DNA of 64,000 bases from Leadbetterella byssophila_A (GTDB lineage: Bacteria; Bacteroidota; Bacteroidia; Cytophagales; Spirosomataceae). The stretch's first letter is position 1. Each line of letters begins with the position of its first letter. The translations under genes were made by a program, and so were the position numbers. The notes beneath the pieces were generated by a model. It ran no database searches. It saw only the letters and a program-made list of their open reading frames with translations, and was not told the DNA's origin. The stretch covers positions 1-64,000 of the forward strand of contig JBEBRR010000002.1 in the NCBI GenBank assembly GCA_040394735.1, written 5' to 3'. Below, piece after piece: positions 1-6,199 of this stretch.

Positions 1-2
1 AA

Positions 3-1581
3 TATTCTGATTTACGAAGTCGAGTAAAGGTATCCGGGATTAATTATAAAGAGAGGAAGGGCAGTCAATCGAAAGCAAAAATAGCAGCAGTAGCCCCCTC
101 ATCACATTGCTATCCTCAGCGTGATAACGCAGCATATGCTGTTGGGAGGGTTACCAACACCGGTCATCAGAATGGATCGTTTTCGCTTCTTAATAATGAA
201 AATAATAATCGAAAGCCGATTATTTTAACCGCTTACCACCTGGTTTCCTATTATACAGATATTCAGAACGCTACTTTCACTCTGGCTGACCGGTATCTTT
301 GTGGTACGTCGACTACTATCGGCCACAGATGGGTTGGAACCGGCTCAACATTTCTTGGATTTAATTCAACCACAGATTATTTAATAGCCTAGCTTGACGA
401 TAACCCCCCTATGAATATTAATTATCTTGGCTGGGACAGAGGAAGTGTATCAAACGGTACACAAGGTATATGGATTGCATCATCCGGGAGGGAGTTATTA
501 TAATGGAAGGCAACATTATAGTGCAGGTTCCAAGACGGGAAATTCAATCGATGATAAGCATAAAATCGACTGGACAACAGGAGAAACAGATAACGGGTCT
601 TCGGGTAGCCCGCTTATCAGAAGTTCTGATAACAAGGTTCTGGGAGGCTTGTCCTGGGGTTTGGAAAAAGACCGGTATTTTAAACTGTCTAATGCCTGGG
701 GGGCATTAAAATCTCATTTGTCCAATACCTATAATCATACGTCAATGGATGCTTTGGTTCCGTTGCATATTACTAGGCCTAAAATTGTGTGCTATGATGC
801 AACGGCAACTTATTCTATGCCTAATCTCCTGACAGGAGAAAGTGTTACATGGTCAGTTTCGGGCGGGTTGCAGATTCTGAGCACTACGGCAAACAGTGTT
901 ACGGTAAAAGGAATAAGCGCATATATAGATGGTATAATCACAGCTACATTTTCTGTGATAAGAGATGCCGATAACCCGAGTGACATACTTACGGATTCCA
1001 AAACATATAAAGTCTGGGTAGGGGGTCCGTTTATGTCTGTGACTAATACTACTACAGATTATACAAGTAGCGGATACTATATGAACATGAAGCTGTCTGT
1101 TACTAATAATTTTCATTTTAATTATGAGTTGTCTGAGGTGACTTCTGTAAATTGGAGTTTTCCTAGTGGGTGGGGTTATAGTAGTACTTCGGGATATGAC
1201 GTTTGGGTGGATCCATGGTCTGGTACCAGTCCGTTTACTGTTACGGCTACTAATATATGTGGTTCAGTATCCGCTTACTTTCATCCCGTAAGTACCGGCT
1301 CCCGAATGGCTGCTAACAGCAGTATTGTCTATCCAAATATAGCCCAGGACTATGTCCGAGTCTCTTTAAATGATGCTCAGGACTGGAGCCGGATAATCTT
1401 TGTAAGAATGATAGATTCTGGAACCGGAGAGGTTTCTTATTCCAAAAAAATCACAGACATAAACCGTTTAGAGCAGGGTAATGCTTTTGAGATTGGTCTG
1501 AAAAATATAGCAAAAGGGAAATACATCCTGGAAGTTCAATATACCGACTCCAGGGATTCACATCATTTAATCATTGAATAA
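3..1581 (+). pseudogene. Broken lysyl-endopeptidase-like serine protease with T9SS sorting domain (5' end outside window)
   Basis: The reading frame is open from the left edge and encodes a trypsin-fold (S1) protease of the Achromobacter lysyl-endopeptidase type. Seen: the catalytic His region LTAYHL (His codon at 237), the Asp region TTDYLIA (Asp codon at 375), GWDRGSV, then LHHPGG and GSSGSPL with the catalytic Ser codon at 601. The frame is interrupted twice: an in-frame TAG at 390-392 just after the Asp motif, and a one-base frame change between about 463 and 472, after which the gene continues in another frame to the stop at 1579-1581. The last ~85 residues look like a type A T9SS sorting domain, so the ancestral product was secreted. 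The usual Cys after the catalytic His is Leu here. Either a true pseudogene or a gene with two sequencing errors; I favour a pseudogene. Confidence 0.75.
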
Positions 1582-1591
1582 TCATGAAAAA
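1567..1591 (+). repeat. 25-bp direct repeat, copy 1 (duplication junction)
   Basis: These 25 bases, covering the last codons and stop of the protease gene and the first codons of the lipoprotein gene at 1584, recur identically at 1999-2023 just before the second lipoprotein gene. They mark the edge of a tandem duplication that carried a scrap of the protease 3' end with it. Confidence 0.85.
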
Positions 1592-1988
1592 ACTCATATT
1601 TTTATTTCTGGCATTTGCTTTTTGGGGCTGTAAACTATTCCCTGAATCTATTGGTAAAGTTGACAAATCGCCAAAGCATAAAGTCAGGCTTAATGGTACA
1701 TTTATCAGGGAGGTAAATGAGGATTATTGGCTATTTAGCAAGCTATTGTGTGATAATAAACCTGAGGTTTATAAAGATACGCTTACGTTAGACGGAACCG
1801 TTTACCACCAGGTGTTTTTTGCAAAAATAATCCCTGAAAAATTAGATAAGGATTATAAGAACCTGGACCTGGCTCCCTGCAGTCCGTCTATTGATGTATA
1901 TTCAAAAAATGATACGCTCAGAAAACAGGTGCCGGGATTTGGGAATCGGGAGTTCCTGGTGGTGGAAAATGTGGTGGGGGTGCAATAA
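1584..1988 (+). CDS. Small lipoprotein, paralogue 1
   Basis: A 134-residue protein with a lipoprotein signal: basic MKK, hydrophobic stretch and lipobox FWGC at residues 13-16, so it should be lipidated and held in the envelope. The mature part begins KLFPESIGK and shares its layout with the next gene: a Cys in the middle (LLCDN), one near residue 100 (APCSP), and a conserved tail containing LRKQVPGFG. It starts two bases after the stop of the broken protease and was probably co-transcribed with it. I do not recognise the family. Its position behind a secreted protease makes an inhibitor or accessory role possible, but that is inference. Confidence 0.8.
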   Translation: MKKLIFLFLAFAFWGCKLFPESIGKVDKSPKHKVRLNGTFIREVNEDYWLFSKLLCDNKPEVYKDTLTLDGTVYHQVFFAKIIPEKLDKDYKNLDLAPCSPSIDVYSKNDTLRKQVPGFGNREFLVVENVVGVQ

Positions 1989-1998
1989 TACTTCCCTC

Positions 1999-2023
1999 TT
2001 AATCATTGAATAATCATGAAAAA
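1999..2023 (+). repeat. 25-bp direct repeat, copy 2 (duplication junction)
   Basis: Identical to 1567-1591. Here the protease-end bases serve no coding purpose, which shows that the second lipoprotein gene was made by duplicating a unit that began inside the end of the protease gene. Confidence 0.85.
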
Positions 2024-2426
2024 GCTATTGGTTTGCCTTTTCGTTGTGGTGTTATCCGGTTGTGACCTGTTTCCCGAGTCTATTGGGAAAGCCGCAAAGC
2101 AACCTAAGCATGATTATGATATTTTCGGTGCGTATATTGCTGATGCCGGAAACAGTTTTCATATTTTTACTAGGTATGGCTGTGATTCTGCTCTTCCGGA
2201 AACTATGCCTTATATGGATACTTTAACAGTGGATGAAACATTGTATCATCGGGTATTTTTTGTAAAAATAGTCCCGGAACAGCTGCATAAGAACTACAAA
2301 AACCTGGATATGGAAACCTGTTCACACAGGAAAATTTATGCAAAAAGAGATAGCCTGAGAAAGCAGGTGCCGGGCTTCGGTGAGCGGAAGTTCTTGGTTA
2401 TGACAAATGTGACAGGAGTGCTGTAA
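2016..2426 (+). CDS. Small lipoprotein, paralogue 2
   Basis: A 136-residue paralogue of the preceding gene. Lipobox VLSGC (Cys16) follows a short hydrophobic segment. By eye about half the residues match paralogue 1: DLFPESIGK at the mature N-terminus, KNYKNLD in the middle, LRKQVPGFG near the end, plus the two conserved non-lipobox Cys (YGCDS and ETCSH), which could form a disulfide. The N-terminal half has diverged most. It lies 27 bases after its sister in the same direction and is followed by a strong hairpin terminator. Function unknown. Confidence 0.8.
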   Translation: MKKLLVCLFVVVLSGCDLFPESIGKAAKQPKHDYDIFGAYIADAGNSFHIFTRYGCDSALPETMPYMDTLTVDETLYHRVFFVKIVPEQLHKNYKNLDMETCSHRKIYAKRDSLRKQVPGFGERKFLVMTNVTGVL

Positions 2427-2501
2427 CACATATCCTGAACCATAAGTGATACAAGTATTCAGGTTATCTGTAGGGCTTATTTGCCATATATAGTTCAAGA
2501 A

Positions 2502-2525
2502 AAAAGGGGGCTGATGCCCCCTTTT
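2502..2525. terminator. Bidirectional hairpin terminator
   Basis: A perfect 10-bp stem (AAAAGGGGGC / GCCCCCTTTT) with a TGAT loop lies between the convergent lipoprotein and ferritin genes. The A and T tracts at the ends of the stem let it act on either strand. Confidence 0.85.
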
Positions 2526-2550
2526 CGCTTCATAAACTGCCCAAAAAAAC

Positions 2551-3078
2551 TTATTCCTTACCGCCGATTTTGGCGATCTCCTTGTCGAGAAGGAACTGGC
2601 CGGTGGCGCTGTTGACATCGATCAGGTCGAAAAGCTCCAGAGCTCTCCTGGCATTCTTCTCTTCTTCGCGCTGCTCTTTCACATACCACATCAGGAAATC
2701 TTCAGTCGTATAGTCGTTGCTGGCGCGGCACTGGCCTACCAGGCGGTTGATAGAGTTGGTAACGGCGATTTCGCTGTGAAGGGCCGTTTCAAAAACGCTC
2801 TTCAGATCAGGGTATTCCAGTTGCACCTCTCCTACGGCGGGAGTTACGGCGTTTCCGCCTACTTCATTGATATAGCGGAAAATTTTCAGAAAATGTTCCC
2901 GCTCTTCTTCCGCCTGTTTGTAAAGGTATTCTGCCGAATGCTCAAAGCCGTTTCTTTCCAGCCAGGAAGCCATAGCCAGGTATTTGCTGGAGGCTTCCGC
3001 TTCCATTTTGGCCTGTGCATTCAGTAAAATTTCTATATCTTCTTTTAACGAGGTCTTGTCTCTTAATAAATTCTTCAT
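2551..3078 (-). CDS. ftnA: Ferritin (non-haem iron storage)
   Basis: A 175-residue FtnA-type ferritin, which oxidises Fe(II) and stores it inside a 24-subunit cytoplasmic shell. By eye the ferroxidase ligands of E. coli FtnA are all kept: the Glu and Tyr of MEAEASSKY, the Glu/His of AEEEREHF, the Glu of LHSEIAVT, and the Gln/Glu of WYVKEQREEE. Length and C-terminus are normal for the family. The ATG at 3078 follows a good -7 element. The gene stands alone, between a shared terminator and an upstream divergent region; the sequence gives no clear sign of an iron-responsive operator. Confidence 0.95.
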   Translation of the reverse strand: MKNLLRDKTSLKEDIEILLNAQAKMEAEASSKYLAMASWLERNGFEHSAEYLYKQAEEEREHFLKIFRYINEVGGNAVTPAVGEVQLEYPDLKSVFETALHSEIAVTNSINRLVGQCRASNDYTTEDFLMWYVKEQREEEKNARRALELFDLIDVNSATGQFLLDKEIAKIGGKE

Positions 3079-3102
3079 TGGTCTTCTTGATTTATTTGTT
3101 TA

Positions 3103-3110
3103 CAAAGTTA
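3103..3110 (-). promoter_or_regulatory. -7 promoter element for ferritin
   Basis: TAACTTTG on the minus strand is an exact match to the Bacteroidota -7 consensus TAnnTTTG, 25 bases before the ferritin ATG. No convincing -33 TTTG was found. Confidence 0.55.
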
Positions 3111-3245
3111 ACGAAGATTACGGAGATAAAAATTCCCTTGTAAACTGATTTACAGCTATTTGTATCAAATCTAAATTTAAAACAGGTCAAATTAGAAGAA
3201 CCCCCCCGGGCAGGAAGAAAGGAGAAAAGGCACAGGTACAAGCGG

Positions 3246-3587
3246 TTATACCACGGTGTAGTCGCCCAGCACTTCGTGAATAAGCGAAACAAGCTCGAGC
3301 GAAAAACGCGTTCCGTCCACCAGTTCTCTCAGCTGTATGAGATCACAAAGGGTGAGGGTAACGGCAGAAGACAGGCGGGCATGGTGCAGCGAAACGAAAT
3401 CACATTCATCGGAAAGATTGAACAACAGCTCCCTGAGATCTACGGCATGGATATGCTTCCGGAAAAGCAGGAAATCGCTGACGGAAAATTTCCATGTAAA
3501 CTCCTTGAAATTCAAAACAATGGAGTTGGTCAGATCACATTGAAAGGCTTTGCCTCTGGAAGTACTGTAAAGCTCGGTTAATGTCAA
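3246..3587 (-). CDS. Conserved hypothetical protein (non-ATG start)
   Basis: A small soluble protein of about 114 residues with no signal peptide or membrane segment. It reads like a genuine protein: LYSTSRGKAFQCD, then IVLNFKEF, SVSDFLLFRKHIHAVDLRE, CDFVSLHHARLSS, and a C-terminal helix LVDGTRFSLELVSLIHEVLG. The pattern resembles small Bacteroidota-only proteins of unknown function, but I cannot name the family. The start is uncertain: there is no in-frame ATG. I chose the TTG at 3587 because the TATCTTTG -7 element at 3608-3615 would make the TTG at 3620 lie upstream of the transcription start. Confidence 0.6.
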   Translation of the reverse strand: MTLTELYSTSRGKAFQCDLTNSIVLNFKEFTWKFSVSDFLLFRKHIHAVDLRELLFNLSDECDFVSLHHARLSSAVTLTLCDLIQLRELVDGTRFSLELVSLIHEVLGDYTVV

Positions 3588-3607
3588 TGCCTGAAAATTA
3601 AACCCTG

Positions 3608-3615
3608 CAAAGATA
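3608..3615 (-). promoter_or_regulatory. -7 promoter element for the conserved hypothetical gene
   Basis: TATCTTTG on the minus strand matches TAnnTTTG exactly and sits about 20 bases before the proposed TTG start at 3587. Its position argues for a short leader and a non-ATG start. Confidence 0.5.
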
Positions 3616-3776
3616 CGCAACGAAAATAAAGTTTAAAAGGTTATTTATAATTAATCCAGATTTTAATTCAGCTCCGGCAGGGTAACCCGGGTACAGGAAA
3701 GGGCAGGTTTGATTCGTGTAAGGTGATTTTTAAGAATTTATAGAATTAATAATTTTTTTTAATAAAAAATGTCTCC

Positions 3777-3784
3777 TAAATTTA
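3777..3784 (+). promoter_or_regulatory. Weak -7 element for nagB-like gene
   Basis: TAAATTTA is one base off the TAnnTTTG consensus, 52 bases before the ATG at 3837, inside an AT-rich leader. Weak evidence. Confidence 0.35.
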
Positions 3785-3836
3785 GCCGTATAATTAAAAG
3801 GCCGTCTACTCTGTAACATCAAATTATTTAAACAAC

Positions 3837-5756
3837 ATGGGTGATTCAACCGTTAAAGAACCAATTGCGTACGAAAAAATTCCAACCCGCATTTTTACGG
3901 ACCCGAAAGAAGCTTCGAAATCTGTAGCGCAGGAAATTGCAGACCTCATCCGCAGGAAGCAAAAGGAGGGCAAAAGTTGTGTACTGGGCCTGGCCACGGG
4001 CTCTTCTCCTAAGACCGTTTATGCGGAACTGGTGCGCATGCACAGAGAAGAAGGTTTAAGCTTTAAAAATGTAATCTCATTTAACCTGGATGAATATTAT
4101 CCGATGGAACCGGATGCTATTCAAAGCTACTGGCGCTTTATGCGGGAACAGCTGTTTGATCATGTGGATATCCCGAAGGAGAATTATTTTATTCCACTGG
4201 GGACACTGCCTCAGAACGCGATCGGGGAGTTCTGTACCGGCTATGAAGCCAAGATTGATGCGTTGGGAGGGCTGGATTTTCAATTGCTGGGGATTGGGGG
4301 AAACGGTCATATAGGCTTCAACGAACCGGGTTCGCTGATCAATTCCAAGACACGTCTCATGATGCTGGATCATTCTACCCGTGCGGCAGCGACCGGTGAT
4401 TTCGGCGGCGACCTTACGAAGGTTCCGAAGAAGGCCATTACTATGGGGGTTTCCAAAATACTGCAGGCCAAACGCGTGGTGTTGCTGGCCTGGGGGGAAC
4501 GCAAGGCGGAGGTGATTGCCCGGGCTGTGGAAGGCACGGTAACCGAGCAGAATCCGGCGTCTTACCTGCAGACACACGGCAATGCCCTCTTTGTGGTAGA
4601 TACAGCTGCCGCCTCAGAACTTAAACGGATCAAGACCCCGTGGCTGGTGGAAGACGTGGTATGGGATAACCAAATGACCAAGAAGGCGGTGTGCAGCCTG
4701 TCTCTGGAGCTGGGGAAACCTATTCTGAAGCTGACCAATAAAGATTATAACGATAACGGTCTGTCAGAGCTTCTTGCCGGCTACGGACAGGCTTACGATA
4801 TCAATATTGATGTATTTAATAACCTGCAGCACTCCATTACAGGATGGCCCGGCGGGAAACCGAATGCCGATGACACCAATCGTCCGGAGAGGGCACAGCC
4901 GGAGAGGAAGCGCGTGATCATTTTCAGCCCGCACCCGGATGATGACATCATCTCCATGGGAGGTACTTTCCAGCGGCTGGTTGACCAGGGGCACGAAGTA
5001 CACGTGGCGTACCAGACTTCCGGGAACATTGCGGTTTCGGATGATGAGGCCCTGCGGTTTATTGATTTTGTGGTAGATTATAACCGTAACTTCGGGATCA
5101 ATAATGAGCAGGCGGAAAAGATATTTGAAGATGCCAAGCTTTCTATCAGGAACAAGAAAGGAAGTGAAGTGGATTCAGAAGCTGTGCGGCATGTTAAAGG
5201 GATTATCCGGCGGGGAGAGGCCAAGGCCACCTGTCGTTTTGTGGGAATTCCTACTTCGCATGCGCACTTTCTGAATATGCCGTTTTATGAAACGGGTAAG
5301 GTACAGAAAGCCCCCCTGGGCAAGGCGGATATTGATATCGTGAAAAACCTGATCGAGGAAATCAAACCACACCAGATCTATGCTGCGGGAGACCTGGCTG
5401 ATCCGCACGGTACCCACAAGGTCTGCCTGGACGCTATTTTCGAAGCGATCCACCAGATCAAGCATAAGAATTTTATGAAAGACTGCTGGCTGTGGTTATA
5501 CCGTGGTGCCTGGGCAGAGTGGGAGATTCATGAAATCGAAATGGCCGTGCCTATGAGCCCTGACCAGGTGATGCAGAAGCGTTTAGGTATATTCAAACAT
5601 CAGTCGCAGAAAGACGGTGTGGTATTCCAGGGTACGGATGCCCGGGAGTTCTGGCAACGGGCAGAAGACCGTAACCGGGGAACCGCCGAATTGTATAATC
5701 AGCTGGGGCTGGCAGATTATGAGGCCATGGAGGCTTTCGTACGCTGGAAGTTCTGA
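3837..5756 (+). CDS. nagB: Glucosamine-6-phosphate deaminase with C-terminal PIG-L/LmbE deacetylase-like domain
   Basis: A 639-residue two-domain protein. Residues ~15-270 are the NagB sugar-isomerase fold, which converts glucosamine-6-phosphate to fructose-6-phosphate and ammonia. Visible motifs are LATGSSPKT (phosphate site), FNLDEYY (Asp85), GGNGHIGFNEPG (His158, Glu163) and the KKAITMG stretch. The Asn in GNGH matches the Bacillus subtilis form of NagB rather than the Asp of E. coli. Residues ~355-639 are a PIG-L/LmbE-type zinc N-deacetylase domain with SPHPDDD (366-370) and a later DPHGTHK. This fusion is common in Bacteroidota; whether the second domain is active on GlcNAc derivatives is unknown to me. 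It fits the GH20 hexosaminidase gene about 8 kb downstream. No signal peptide; cytoplasmic. Confidence 0.93.
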   Translation: MGDSTVKEPIAYEKIPTRIFTDPKEASKSVAQEIADLIRRKQKEGKSCVLGLATGSSPKTVYAELVRMHREEGLSFKNVISFNLDEYYPMEPDAIQSYWRFMREQLFDHVDIPKENYFIPLGTLPQNAIGEFCTGYEAKIDALGGLDFQLLGIGGNGHIGFNEPGSLINSKTRLMMLDHSTRAAATGDFGGDLTKVPKKAITMGVSKILQAKRVVLLAWGERKAEVIARAVEGTVTEQNPASYLQTHGNALFVVDTAAASELKRIKTPWLVEDVVWDNQMTKKAVCSLSLELGKPILKLTNKDYNDNGLSELLAGYGQAYDINIDVFNNLQHSITGWPGGKPNADDTNRPERAQPERKRVIIFSPHPDDDIISMGGTFQRLVDQGHEVHVAYQTSGNIAVSDDEALRFIDFVVDYNRNFGINNEQAEKIFEDAKLSIRNKKGSEVDSEAVRHVKGIIRRGEAKATCRFVGIPTSHAHFLNMPFYETGKVQKAPLGKADIDIVKNLIEEIKPHQIYAAGDLADPHGTHKVCLDAIFEAIHQIKHKNFMKDCWLWLYRGAWAEWEIHEIEMAVPMSPDQVMQKRLGIFKHQSQKDGVVFQGTDAREFWQRAEDRNRGTAELYNQLGLADYEAMEAFVRWKF

Positions 5757-5775
5757 GAGACTTTAAATCCGGAGG

Positions 5776-5809
5776 GAGCCGGGCCTGATAGGGTCCGGCT
5801 CTTTTTTTT
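5776..5809 (+). terminator. Rho-independent terminator after nagB
   Basis: A 7-bp stem GAGCCGG / CCGGCTC (5776-5782 and 5795-5801) is followed by eight T residues, 20 bases after the nagB stop. Confidence 0.9.
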
Positions 5810-5999
5810 GCAGGAATATGCGACCGGCGCCGGCCATTTTTTGTGCTGATTTTACTCATTAATGGTATGTTTAGTATTATACAGCTAAAAAATATAATAA
5901 AATTTATAGCGGGCTGTTGTATTTGTCAATATTTCTTTTTAATTTCACTTGATTTTAATCATTAAGGTTGAAATGCCTTGTCAACTACCCTTACCAATT

Positions 6000-6155
6000 A
6001 TGAAAAAAATAAATTTGTTTATGACCTGTCAGTGGATAGTATTTGCGCCGATTATTATCCCTATCAGTATAATCACCGGTGCGTATGAAGGTCTGAAAAA
6101 AGTATTTCACCAGGCCGCCGTTGATATTTTCCAACCTGAAGAAATGACTTCCTGA
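6000..6155 (+). CDS. Small single-pass membrane protein (51 aa), hypothetical
   Basis: A 51-residue frame starting at the ATG at 6000. It begins MKKINLFMT, followed by a hydrophobic stretch of about 18 residues (WIVFAPIIIPISIITGAY), then a charged tail GLKKVFHQAAVDIFQPEE, so a single transmembrane protein with a short soluble tail is likely. An upstream in-frame ATG at 5949 would add 17 residues but spoils the typical N-terminus. It is isolated between the nagB terminator and a strong terminator just past its stop, which supports a transcribed unit. Family not recognised; it could also be spurious. Confidence 0.5.
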   Translation: MKKINLFMTCQWIVFAPIIIPISIITGAYEGLKKVFHQAAVDIFQPEEMTS

Positions 6156-6174
6156 TAATATATCACGATAATTG

Positions 6175-6199
6175 AAAAACCGGGAGTCTCCCGGTTTTT
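6175..6199. terminator. Bidirectional hairpin terminator
   Basis: A perfect 11-bp stem AAAAACCGGGA / TCCCGGTTTTT with a GTC loop sits between the small membrane ORF and the end of the convergent helicase gene. Confidence 0.9.

Noticed and set aside
3200..3215. C-rich run that could be a terminator half
   Set aside because: No matching G-rich arm nearby.
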